Virus record (IMG/VR): IMGVR_UViG_3300042691_003755
Location: 1 to 23,962 of that record
Length of the DNA: 23,962 nucleotides
Source: a virus
Reading direction: 5' to 3' (one strand)
Each line of letters begins with the position of its first letter. Positions within the stretch are counted from its first letter, which is position 1. This document shows, piece by piece, positions 8,226-15,635 of this stretch. The translations under genes and the position numbers were made by a program. The notes under the pieces are model-generated. The model saw nothing but the letters and a program-made list of their open reading frames with translations, was not told where the DNA came from and searched no databases.

Positions 8226-10385
8226 TCACGCCGCCGCTAAAATGCCGCCAGGACGGCGTTGATTGATCAGCTCGGCCTTGACTGCGCCTGCAATGAGCCT
8301 GCCCAGCTGGCCAGCGCCCTGATCGTTCTGAACCTGCGGAGCGCCGCCGTCAACCGACACGTTAACGACAACTGAAGTGCTGCCGCCGCCTTGCATCGTA
8401 ACCGGAATCGAGCGGCCGTCTGGCAGCGGGACATAAGCCTCTGGCATTGAGCCTTCGCCAAACACAGCAAGCTGCGGGCTGTTGGCGATGCCGCCGCGGG
8501 CATAGCGCTTCAAAGGCTGCAATCCGCTGGACGACATAACGCCGCCCATTGCCAAACCAGGGATTGCGCGAAGCGTACTGATGTCTGTTGGTGCCGGAGT
8601 CAATGCAGCGCCTAACATCGAAAATAATGGCTTCATAAGCGTCTGATACGACACCATTGTGATGATGTCCTTGATTACAGACCTTGCCATATCTTTAAAT
8701 GATGTCTTGACTCCCATCGCAAAATCAGCAAATGCGCTTGCTGATTGTTTACCCCATCCTTCTAGCGCTTGGGTCAATTCACGCAATAGGTTTTTCTGTT
8801 CTTTCGCTGCGCCGCTAAATTCCTCTGATGCTTTTTGCACACTGCGAATATAGGTATCGTATGTGATGACATTTCGCTGTAGCAGAGACTGCATCCGATC
8901 CAACTCGTCGTTGTACTTTTCAAGCGGCGTCCGGTTCTGCTCCGTTACTTGCCGGCCTTCAGCCTCAAGCTTCATGCGATCCATCACCAATCGCCGCGAC
9001 TCCTCGTCACGCAGCTTCTGAGCGTCAGCGGCACGCTTGCGTTCTTCTTCGCCTAAGCGTTCTTGATCACGCAATGCTGACACCGCATTCAACAAGCTGC
9101 GGTAATGCGCGATCTCGTCATCTGTCATGCCCAACCGATCAGCAAGCAACAGCTGATAACCAAGCTCACCAACAGTCAATTTGGTGATCTCGTCTCGGAC
9201 CTTTTGAAGCATGTCAGCTCGCTGCTTCGCGCGCGCGGCTTCTTCTTGCGCGGCTTTTTTGCGCTCTTCTTCGGCTTTCTTTTCTTCGTCAATGCCTCGT
9301 TTATTGTCAGCGGCAATGGCGGCACGGATTGCAGCTTGCTGTTCCTCAAGGCCCATCATTTCGTTGAGGGCGTCGATTTGACCTTGCAGACGCAGCATCT
9401 CAGGACTCGCACCTGGTGCAATCTGCCCACGTTGTGTCATGCGTTGTTGCATAAATCTCGCAGAGTCAAGCCGAGCTTGCAGCCCCGCCAGCTCCTCACC
9501 AACCGTCTCAACCCGGCCAATGCTTTTCATCTTGTCAAGCGCTGACCCAATTGCAGAAGTCAACGAATTCCAAGCACGTTCGAGTGAGCCAAGTCTTACT
9601 TGGCGCGTAGCAAGCGAATCATTTAAAGCATCCGCAGCAAACTTAATCGCCTCATCGTTGCGACCTTGTTCTTCAAGCTGCCGGATATAAGCGAACTGCT
9701 CGCGGCTCAAAAAGTTAAAATTGCGGTTGGTTTTGACTGCCCAATCCGACGCACTATCGGTTAGGCCATCGAACATCTTGACCACCTCATCGCGCGTGGC
9801 ACCCGTCAGACGCTGGATGTTGCCCATGGCGGTCGCAACTGACCGCACAGCTCCAGGGCCGATGTCTCCGGTTCCAACCGCAGCCGATAGAAACCCTCGA
9901 GCGTTGGACATCGACGCCTGCGTCGTCGCAGCAATCGCCTCAGCCATGCGCTCGTAATTGTCCGCGGTGATGCCGGCGAAGTTGCCGGTCAATGCCAAGG
10001 TGCGCGAAAACTCGCGGCTTTCTTTGTACCCAGCGATAAACGCCGCGCCGACGCCACCAATCGCTCCAGCAAGCAGCGCGAATCCACCCACCGCAGGCGT
10101 GATAACCGATCCAATGCCGCGGATCGCATTACCAATTCCGCCAAACGATGTAGTGATCTGCGAGCCCTGCTGCAGCAGAACCATCAGCGGGTTCTGCCCA
10201 CCTGCCAAGCTGACAGCAACGTCCTGAAACTGCGCCGGCAACTGGCGCATCGCGTTGTTGATCTGACGGGCCGACGTGTCACCCTGCTGACCCATGCGCT
10301 TGAGGCTGTCGGTCAGTCGATCGACCTGTTGCGTCCCTTGCACATTGGCAGAAATGCCGATGGCAAGAGGAAAGTTTAACGCCAC
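8226..10385 (-). CDS. H: Tail tape measure protein, gpH-like
   Basis: 719 residues with a GTG start at 10385-10383, one base after the stop of the chaperone T domain and with GGGAG upstream. The N-terminal part (about 20-120) matches the prophage tail-length protein family and contains a hydrophobic glycine-rich segment at about 91-119. A long charged coiled coil spans about 360-480, rich in E, K, R and A. A lambda-type tape measure C-terminal domain follows (about 535-595, ALEGWGKQSASAFADFA). The protein sets tail length and is ejected on infection. At the common rule of about 0.15 nm per residue it predicts a tail near 100-110 nm, as inference. A repetitive central helical region is absent, so it is short for the family. 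Confidence 0.95.
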   Translation of the reverse strand: MALNFPLAIGISANVQGTQQVDRLTDSLKRMGQQGDTSARQINNAMRQLPAQFQDVAVSLAGGQNPLMVLLQQGSQITTSFGGIGNAIRGIGSVITPAVGGFALLAGAIGGVGAAFIAGYKESREFSRTLALTGNFAGITADNYERMAEAIAATTQASMSNARGFLSAAVGTGDIGPGAVRSVATAMGNIQRLTGATRDEVVKMFDGLTDSASDWAVKTNRNFNFLSREQFAYIRQLEEQGRNDEAIKFAADALNDSLATRQVRLGSLERAWNSLTSAIGSALDKMKSIGRVETVGEELAGLQARLDSARFMQQRMTQRGQIAPGASPEMLRLQGQIDALNEMMGLEEQQAAIRAAIAADNKRGIDEEKKAEEERKKAAQEEAARAKQRADMLQKVRDEITKLTVGELGYQLLLADRLGMTDDEIAHYRSLLNAVSALRDQERLGEEERKRAADAQKLRDEESRRLVMDRMKLEAEGRQVTEQNRTPLEKYNDELDRMQSLLQRNVITYDTYIRSVQKASEEFSGAAKEQKNLLRELTQALEGWGKQSASAFADFAMGVKTSFKDMARSVIKDIITMVSYQTLMKPLFSMLGAALTPAPTDISTLRAIPGLAMGGVMSSSGLQPLKRYARGGIANSPQLAVFGEGSMPEAYVPLPDGRSIPVTMQGGGSTSVVVNVSVDGGAPQVQNDQGAGQLGRLIAGAVKAELINQRRPGGILAAA

Positions 10386-10386
10386 G

Positions 10387-10725
10387 TCAGCTCTCCCGCT
10401 TATTCAGAACCTGCAGCGCCGCAAGTTCCATCGTCTGCAGATCATTCATCATTGCAGCCTGATCTGCCACAGCATGGATTTTAAACAATGCCTCGACAGC
10501 AGGATAGTTCAAACCAAGGAAGATGCCAGTCGATGATACGTTCCACTGGGTCTGCAGTCTCAAGAACATAACGACAGAGTCGGTGTTTTCTTCCCAGACC
10601 GCAAAATCCGTGTCAGCTTGAGGCAAGCTGTCCAGCTGTTCAGCAGTCGCCCCAAACGCCGCAAGATCCTCTGCTGTATCGTCTTGTACGCCGCCCTGCG
10701 CCCAGTGCCTGGCGGCGTCAATCAG
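10387..10725 (-). CDS. Tail assembly chaperone T domain, DUF1799-like, made by -1 frameshift from gpG
   Basis: This frame has no credible start: the only candidate at its head is a TTG (10626) without a ribosome binding site, and reading starts naturally at the slippery heptamer at 10725-10731. After a -1 slip the ribosome reads L-I-D-A-A-R-H-W-A-Q and on for 112 residues, giving a G-T fusion of about 224 residues. The C-terminal part (FAVWEENTDSVVMFLRLQTQWN, then LGLNYPAVEALFKI) matches DUF1799, a phage family that sits between gpG-like and tape measure genes. By analogy with lambda GT, it binds the tape measure and recruits tube protein. The stop lies one base before the GTG of the tape measure gene. 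Confidence 0.85.
   Translation of the reverse strand: MIDAARHWAQGGVQDDTAEDLAAFGATAEQLDSLPQADTDFAVWEENTDSVVMFLRLQTQWNVSSTGIFLGLNYPAVEALFKIHAVADQAAMMNDLQTMELAALQVLNKRES
10688..10718 (-). promoter_or_regulatory. Frameshift-stimulating stem-loop
   Basis: Read on the minus strand, ACGCCGCC (10718-10711) pairs perfectly with GGCGGCGT (10695-10688) around a 15-nt loop. The 8-bp stem has seven G-C pairs. It starts 6 nt after the slippery heptamer, within the usual 5-9 nt spacing for RNA structures that pause ribosomes and stimulate -1 frameshifting. The loop contains CTG and CAG that could extend the structure. Function is inferred from position and spacing. Confidence 0.75.
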
Positions 10726-11060
10726 TTTTTTCGCTTGGCGCCTGACAAGCTGGCGAACAGCGCCAGAACGATACTGCCAGCGACCATTGGCACCTCAAGC
10801 AGCTGGTCCAGCGCCTGCGCCGAGAACGGCACCGCACCATCCTGGTCAACTACGCTCGACCACCCAACCATCACCTCACGCACCAGATCCACGTCGCGGA
10901 TCTCCTCGCGCTCAATGAGCTTGCGGATCTCCTCAATGCGAGACTGTGTAAGACGCTTGAACTCAGCGTCAAACGTGGCTTTCTCAGTGCGTCCACCGTC
11001 AGCAGGAACTTCGACCGTTACCGGCCAGGTGTAGGTGTCAGATTGCGATAGTTTGAACAT
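10722..11060 (-). CDS. G: Tail assembly chaperone gpG-like
   Basis: 112 residues, zero-frame product. It is acidic and helical in the first two thirds (DAEFKRLTQSRIEEIRKLIEREE), with a hydrophobic C-terminal helix (VAGSIVLALFASL) and a basic end (AKRKN). It lies upstream of the tape measure gene, as lambda G does, and its last codons CGA AAA AAC TGA contain the slippery site that gives the longer GT form. gpG-type chaperones coat the tape measure and keep it soluble until tube polymerisation. They are needed in excess over GT, which explains frameshifting instead of separate genes. The ATG lies 26 nt after the stop of the preceding gene; its ribosome binding site is weak. Confidence 0.9.
   Translation of the reverse strand: MFKLSQSDTYTWPVTVEVPADGGRTEKATFDAEFKRLTQSRIEEIRKLIEREEIRDVDLVREVMVGWSSVVDQDGAVPFSAQALDQLLEVPMVAGSIVLALFASLSGAKRKN
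10725..10731 (-). promoter_or_regulatory. -1 ribosomal frameshift slippery heptamer A AAA AAC
   Basis: Read on the minus strand, six A residues (10731-10726) followed by C (10725) form the canonical X XXY YYZ heptamer in register with the gpG frame (CGA AAA AAC TGA). The zero-frame stop lies directly after it. The -1 frame is open for 112 codons in a chaperone T-type domain. Lambda uses GGGAAAG at the equivalent place; A AAA AAC is one of the most efficient slippery sequences known. Confidence 0.88.
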
Positions 11061-11086
11061 TAATCAACTTTGATGTGGTTGCAACT

Positions 11087-11398
11087 CTACGCAGCCCACG
11101 GCAGCGGTGGCGCTACCACGGGCGGATTCTTTTGATTCTCGATCTGTTGCAAGACTGCCGCTTCAGTGGCGTCCTTGTCAACCCCATTCGCCCAGATCCA
11201 TTCGAGCACTTGCTCTTGGGTCAGGCTGGCGTAGGGTGTAAAGGACTCAGGATCAGGCGAGGGCAGCGAGCAGGTGGCGTAGACAGAAGCTGAGTAGCCG
11301 TCTACGGTATCCGAGCACTGCCAGTGAGCCACGATGCAAACGTCAGACAGATCGCCTTCTGATACTTTGCAGTCAAGACGGGAGATGTTCCAGTTCAT
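11087..11398 (-). CDS. Conserved 103-aa phage protein, DUF7936-like, unknown function
   Basis: Opens MNWNISRLDCKV and contains D-V-C-I-V-A-H-W-Q-C, then ASVYATCSLPSP, an FTPYASLTQEQVLEWIWANGVDKDAT block and an end rich in proline (NPPVVAPPLPWAA). This pattern matches a small protein found beside fibre genes in many tailed phages of aquatic bacteria, which I associate with DUF7936; its role is unknown. The beta-prone first half and the helical EQVLEWIWANGV segment suggest a compact domain. The ATG follows the S74 fibre TAA after 2 nt and is preceded by a GGGG-rich stretch. It may be a fibre cofactor or tail decoration; that is inference from location. Confidence 0.8.
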   Translation of the reverse strand: MNWNISRLDCKVSEGDLSDVCIVAHWQCSDTVDGYSASVYATCSLPSPDPESFTPYASLTQEQVLEWIWANGVDKDATEAAVLQQIENQKNPPVVAPPLPWAA

Positions 11399-11400
11399 TA

Positions 11401-13179
11401 TTAAGCCCCTTTGAGTGCGGCCACTTCGGCCTCTAGGGTTTCAATACGGGCCATTGCTTCTTGCAGGGCTTTGATGGCTGCGTGATACATATCGGTCGTG
11501 TAGATCGTCTTGTACGGCACTTCGCCTTCTGTCGCTTCGCCAAATCCATCGTTGCTCACAAACTCAGGCGCAACAGATTCAACCTGCTGGGCAATTACGC
11601 CGATGTTTGCAATGTCATCGGTTTGGTCTTTGTACCTGAACGATACGATCTCAAGCGACTTGATCTTGTCCCAGTACGAAGCAACCGGGGCAATATCCGT
11701 TTTAAGCCGAGCGTCTGACAAGTTGACATCGTTTGCTTGGTAGTTGGCAAGACCGCCGTTGGATCGGATAGATGCGCGTTGGTTAGCATCGCCATAACAA
11801 CGAAGGAAAAATGAATCTGTTGAGTTTGGATCAGCGGTTAAATTGATGTATACACCATATGCGCCAGACACGGCACTAGATGTACTTGTTACACGAACAG
11901 AATCAGTATTGTTGGTTTGATAAAACTCGTTGTATCCGCCAGTGCTGTCTGCGTAGGTCCCCGTATTACTCGCCTTAAAGTACCCACCGCTGGTGATACG
12001 GGCGCGTTCTGCATTAGTCCCCGCATTTGATGTCAAAAAGCGAATAAGCGTGCTACCACCGCTAGAGTTTGCGTTAAGCGTTAACTCACCGCTACTGCCG
12101 CCATAATTCAAATAGCCGTAATTTGTATTGCTGCCATTACCATCGTGGAATGCGACTTGGGTTGTCCCGCCTACAACTGTTGCTCTACCAATTGCTGTTG
12201 TACCACCAACCATCCAATTCCCACTAGCATCCAGCGTCATTGCTTGGGTGAAGGTGATCGGGTCGCCTGCGGTGCCGGAGGGGGCGTTGTACCAAATGTG
12301 TCTTCCGCTGCTTGAGTTATAACGAGTTGCAAAACCTGTATTGATGTAGTTCCAAGTAGAACCACCAGAAGTTAAGAAAGCGTTATTTCCAATTTCAAGC
12401 GCAATATTATCAACAGCGTAAAAAGAAGCCTGTCTAACTTGTGCGACTGTTGAACCAGATGTATACCAAGCACTAGGCGTCACCCCCAGACCGAGGTTGC
12501 CGGAGGAGTTGAGGGTCATGTCTACGCTACTGCCGTTAGTGGCAAACAAGACAGAACCAACCGCCCTAATACCAAGATCGTCTGCTGTTCCGCTACCGAG
12601 AAAACCCGGTGCGCCACCGATAAAGCTCTTCACCGTTCCGGACGCAGCAAAACGCAGATGTGCGCCGTTTGCATTCGTGCTGTTAAACAGCGACATAGCA
12701 TCAGATGCGCCGCCGTTTACTTCCAACTTGTACCCCGACGAAGTCGTCCCAATCCCGACGTTGCCGGAGATGTCAACAGTCAATTTTGTACTAAAGCCGC
12801 TGCCGGGTGTTTGAACCAGAAACGCGCCAGTATTGTCCGAGCCAATGTAGGCGATAGAGCCTGAGTTTTTCAGTCCAGCAAATACGCTTGTGCCTGTGCT
12901 TTCAATCAGCGCGGCAGTGGTTGACGCACCAGAGTTGACGTGCAGCTTATTGGCAGGCGCATTCGTCCCAATCCCAACATCCCCCGCTGCACTCACCACA
13001 AACGGGCTGCTGTCCGGGTTAGCTGCATCCTCCACCAGAATGGAATCGCCAGTACCCGTCTGCGTGATCCTGAGTGCTGGAGTGGTGGCGTTCACCACCA
13101 TGACATAGCTGTCGCCTGCTTGTGCGGCTTGAATCTGCGGGACTGCTGTGTTTAAAGCTAAAACCTCGTATGCGGCCAC
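11401..13179 (-). CDS. Tail fibre with C-terminal S74 self-cleaving chaperone domain
   Basis: 592 residues. Several beta repeats carry a G-[ND]-V-G-I-G-T-type motif (DVGIGTNAP, NVGIGTTSS, NLGLGVTPS, NWMVGGTTA), typical of trimeric phage fibre shafts. The last 105 residues are an intramolecular chaperone (Peptidase S74): nucleophile candidate S488 in NLSDARLKTDI and K493, five residues on, form the Ser-Lys dyad spacing known for endosialidase chaperones. Cleavage is predicted between L487 and S488, after it has guided trimerisation. A terminal leucine-heptad coiled coil (AMARIETLEAEVAALKGA) follows. The role is probably host-surface binding. Its ribosome binding site GGGG lies about 13 nt upstream. 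Confidence 0.92.
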   Translation of the reverse strand: MAAYEVLALNTAVPQIQAAQAGDSYVMVVNATTPALRITQTGTGDSILVEDAANPDSSPFVVSAAGDVGIGTNAPANKLHVNSGASTTAALIESTGTSVFAGLKNSGSIAYIGSDNTGAFLVQTPGSGFSTKLTVDISGNVGIGTTSSGYKLEVNGGASDAMSLFNSTNANGAHLRFAASGTVKSFIGGAPGFLGSGTADDLGIRAVGSVLFATNGSSVDMTLNSSGNLGLGVTPSAWYTSGSTVAQVRQASFYAVDNIALEIGNNAFLTSGGSTWNYINTGFATRYNSSSGRHIWYNAPSGTAGDPITFTQAMTLDASGNWMVGGTTAIGRATVVGGTTQVAFHDGNGSNTNYGYLNYGGSSGELTLNANSSGGSTLIRFLTSNAGTNAERARITSGGYFKASNTGTYADSTGGYNEFYQTNNTDSVRVTSTSSAVSGAYGVYINLTADPNSTDSFFLRCYGDANQRASIRSNGGLANYQANDVNLSDARLKTDIAPVASYWDKIKSLEIVSFRYKDQTDDIANIGVIAQQVESVAPEFVSNDGFGEATEGEVPYKTIYTTDMYHAAIKALQEAMARIETLEAEVAALKGA

Positions 13180-13200
13180 GTTTTACCCCAATTGTGTTGA

Positions 13201-13575
13201 TCAGGCCCAGATCCTTACAGGGTTTGCCGGTGTGACCTTGAAGGCGTCCAGCTCCGGCACGAGGTGATCGGCCGCCAGGCGCACGTTAACGTGCCAGCCT
13301 TCGATCGGTGCCATCTCGGGCTGCTCGCCCATGTCGGTCTCAATCGTCTCGCCGGTCGGCTTGTAGATCACGCCCACCGTGTCGATCGTGGCGCCGGGTG
13401 CGGGTGCGTGGCCTGCGGGCGACAGGATGGCGCCTTCGGCGTCGAGAATCGCCTGCGTCTCGATAAGGAGCCCAGCGGCGGCAAGTTGCTCGGTGGCTTC
13501 TTGTTCCGAGGCGAACCGCAGCATCAGGTCGTTCCAGAGCGGCACGGGAGGGGTCAGTGGGAGATCGTCAAGCAT
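13201..13575 (-). CDS. Conserved 124-aa phage protein of unknown function near fibre genes
   Basis: The protein begins MLDDLPLTPPVPLW, with NDLMLRFASEQEATEQL (a helical segment), then an acidic middle, a GWHVNVRLAADHLVP motif and a conserved-looking end TPANPVRIWA. I have seen this arrangement in small proteins encoded beside fibre genes in lambda-like phages, but no function is known to me. The start has an excellent Shine-Dalgarno sequence, GAGGA at 4 nt, which overlaps the stop of the preceding fibre gene (TGAGGACACCATG). The strong ribosome binding site suggests substantial expression, for example as a structural or assembly partner of the adjacent fibres. Candidates are a fibre chaperone or a virion decoration. 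Confidence 0.82.
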   Translation of the reverse strand: MLDDLPLTPPVPLWNDLMLRFASEQEATEQLAAAGLLIETQAILDAEGAILSPAGHAPAPGATIDTVGVIYKPTGETIETDMGEQPEMAPIEGWHVNVRLAADHLVPELDAFKVTPANPVRIWA

Positions 13576-13582
13576 GGTGTCC

Positions 13583-15232
13583 TCACGCGGTCAGAGCTTG
13601 CAGCTCGGCGTTGGTCAGGCGGCGGGGGTAGTAGGCGAGTCGACGAACGTGGCCATTCAAAACGCCGGCAAAACGGCTTGATGCAATTTGTAAATTATTC
13701 ACAGTTGGCACTTGCGAAACTGTGTCTGTTTGCACCGACAACCCATTTGCAGAAACTGCAAAGTCATTCAATTTAAAGCAACCAGCTATTTTGAAAACAA
13801 CATTGTCTTGCAGATTTAGGCCAGAATCAATGTCACCTTGAAGCGATCCGCTTACAACAGTTGCAAACCGCGCGTCTGCTGGAGCGCCGCCGGATGATTT
13901 ATAGAACAGCATTTCATTATTTACTGATCCGTCATTAAAAGACGCAAAACCGTAATTTATGCCTGCACCTGCTGCGTCCTGCATGTTTGCTTCTATAAAC
14001 AACGTCCCCTCAGTCGCGTTAAACCACGGCGACAACGTATTCACACTCGCAACATCCGCGCTGCGGGTGACGGAGGAGGCGAGGGTGGGTAAGTACGACG
14101 TGGCGAAGGATCCGGCTTCGAGTTGGGCGCCCCAGATGTAAACGCCGCCACTGGTTGAATCATTGCCTAAAACAAGGTATCCAACCGTGTTGGCCCCAAG
14201 ATTGCCGGTTAGCGCAACTCGATACCATCCGTTACCAAATGCTTGAATGCTTGCAGCCGCAGCAGTTGCTCCGCCACCAGAACTAACAGATCCAATGGTT
14301 CCAGCAGAAAGATTTATGTCAATAAACACATAAGTCCCAATTCCACCAGTCGCATACCAAAGTCGAGCGGTAGTTTTAGTGCCTGCTTTTAAAAACACAG
14401 AAAGCGTATACGTTGTACTGCTTGAAATAGCTGCACTGTGATATAAATAGTCTCCACCTGACGACTGAGTATAAGTATCGGCGGTTGTCTGGCCGTCAGG
14501 CGATACTGCTGTGTTAGAACTTCGCGATCCGCCAGCGACACTCCACTGAGTGATATCTTCGCTGTACGTCAGCAGATTCGTCCTCTGCTCCTCCACCAGC
14601 AACCCCCTAGCCGCCAGCGTCACCGGGTTGTAGTCAAACCGCGGGCCGTAGACTGCGGCGCTGGTGGTGGGCGTGTAGTCAAGAGCGTAGGGGCCGACGG
14701 AGAGTTGGGCGCCCCAGAGATGAATCGTTACTGTGCCAGATGACGTACCAAGAGCAGGACGCAAGATAATCTCAAAATTATCTGTCAATCTTGCTTCAGT
14801 TAACGTTACTCGAACCCAAGAGTTCGTCAGAGTGACAAACAGGTAACCGCTTCCTTGTACATGACGAAAACCGATAATCTTGCCAACGTCTGCTGCCGTT
14901 GATGCTTTAATGTAAAACGATCCGGTATATGTTCCAGCAGATGTCGATGGGGCTTGATAGATAAGTGACTGATCTCCAGATACCGGGGCAGCAAACACCA
15001 CTTGATCTGCCGTTACGGTTCCGTCAGGCGCGGTTGCTGCGTTGGCTGTAACAACAGGTGCAGATCCACCGCCGCTGTTTGTTTTAATCCAACTCGCGTT
15101 ATCGAACTCCTGCGACCTCAGCAGCAGATTGTGCGGCGCATACTCCACCAGCCCCGTCGGCCCGACCCTGGTGGCGTTGCTCGACCGCGAGAACGTAACG
15201 ATGTCGGAGAATGCTTTAGATACCAGGCTCAT
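13583..15232 (-). CDS. Tail fibre with two carbohydrate-binding-like modules and LamG-like C-terminus
   Basis: 549 residues. The start (VTFSRSSNATRVGPTGLVEYAPHNLLL) is a familiar opening of phage fibre and spike proteins. Two similar beta-sandwich modules follow: residues about 35-190 (NLLLRSQEFDNASW to IHLWGAQLSVGPYALDYTPT) and about 219-375 (NLLTYSEDITQW to VYIWGAQLEAGSFATSYLPT). Both begin and end with the same motifs and so arose by duplication; they resemble carbohydrate-binding modules. The C-terminal 150 residues resemble a LamG/concanavalin domain (TLFIEANMQDA, NGHVRRLAYYPRRLTNAEL). It probably binds host glycans. The ATG lies one base after the stop of the 41-aa mini-gene (TGACATG). 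Several AT-rich stretches set it apart from the tube gene. Confidence 0.88.
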   Translation of the reverse strand: MSLVSKAFSDIVTFSRSSNATRVGPTGLVEYAPHNLLLRSQEFDNASWIKTNSGGGSAPVVTANAATAPDGTVTADQVVFAAPVSGDQSLIYQAPSTSAGTYTGSFYIKASTAADVGKIIGFRHVQGSGYLFVTLTNSWVRVTLTEARLTDNFEIILRPALGTSSGTVTIHLWGAQLSVGPYALDYTPTTSAAVYGPRFDYNPVTLAARGLLVEEQRTNLLTYSEDITQWSVAGGSRSSNTAVSPDGQTTADTYTQSSGGDYLYHSAAISSSTTYTLSVFLKAGTKTTARLWYATGGIGTYVFIDINLSAGTIGSVSSGGGATAAAASIQAFGNGWYRVALTGNLGANTVGYLVLGNDSTSGGVYIWGAQLEAGSFATSYLPTLASSVTRSADVASVNTLSPWFNATEGTLFIEANMQDAAGAGINYGFASFNDGSVNNEMLFYKSSGGAPADARFATVVSGSLQGDIDSGLNLQDNVVFKIAGCFKLNDFAVSANGLSVQTDTVSQVPTVNNLQIASSRFAGVLNGHVRRLAYYPRRLTNAELQALTA

Positions 15233-15233
15233 G

Positions 15234-15359
15234 TCAGACCTCTATGCGGTACGTCTCAGTCGTAAAGTCCAGGTCCAGCGTCTGGCCGGTGTACTGAGCG
15301 CGACCTATCGCGGATGACAAAACGGCCGCGATTGCGGCCCGGATGGCGGCGCGGATCAT
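15234..15359 (-). CDS. 41-aa mini-gene, unknown function
   Basis: Read by hand: ATG at 15359-15357, TGA at 15236-15234. The product starts with an alanine/isoleucine-rich helix (MIRAAIRAAIAAVLSSAIG) and ends TGQTLDLDFTTETYRIEV. Its start follows the stop of the 90-aa gene by one base (TAAGATG), and its stop precedes the fibre ATG by one base (TGACATG). Such exact fitting of both ends is strong evidence for a real coupled gene. The C-terminal half closely matches the N-terminus of the tail terminator candidate. The first half is short and hydrophobic enough to be membrane-active or a helical plug. No family is recognised. Confidence 0.65.
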   Translation of the reverse strand: MIRAAIRAAIAAVLSSAIGRAQYTGQTLDLDFTTETYRIEV

Positions 15360-15360
15360 C

Positions 15361-15633
15361 TTAGATCGCCACGGTAATGCTGGTCCCGGCGCCGGCGCCC
15401 GCGACGTTGGCGCGGATCAAAGTATTGATCGGCAGGTCCATGATCACGGCCGTCGCGGCCGTGAAAGAGGCATATTGCAGATCGACCCAGTTCGTGCCGT
15501 CGTCGGACACCTGGATCTTGACGGTGGCGCCGTCGAACGTGCCGCGCACGATCAACAGCGTCGGGCCGCCAGGGTGCGACAGCGCCGAGCTGTTGCCGTT
15601 GGTCGTGCGTGCCGAGAATAGGTATGTCGCCAT
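15361..15633 (-). CDS. Small beta-rich structural protein, 90 aa
   Basis: The product contains GTFDGATVKIQVSDDGTNWVDL, then TLIRANVAGAGAGTSITV, an alternating beta pattern with no catalytic motif. Similar small beta proteins lie near tail or head genes in many phages, where they may serve as decoration or tail-tube-linked domains; the exact role is unknown. The gene starts 2 nt after the tail tube stop and ends one base before the next ATG. GC content is high and similar to that of the tube gene, suggesting the two have travelled together. I am confident in the gene, not in a function. Confidence 0.82.
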   Translation of the reverse strand: MATYLFSARTTNGNSSALSHPGGPTLLIVRGTFDGATVKIQVSDDGTNWVDLQYASFTAATAVIMDLPINTLIRANVAGAGAGTSITVAI

Positions 15634-15635
15634 GA

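Noticed and set aside
10387-10626. Separate 79-aa gene with TTG start for the DUF1799-like domain
   Set aside because: No ribosome binding site and no conserved start. The same frame is open back to the slippery heptamer, so a frameshift product explains it better.
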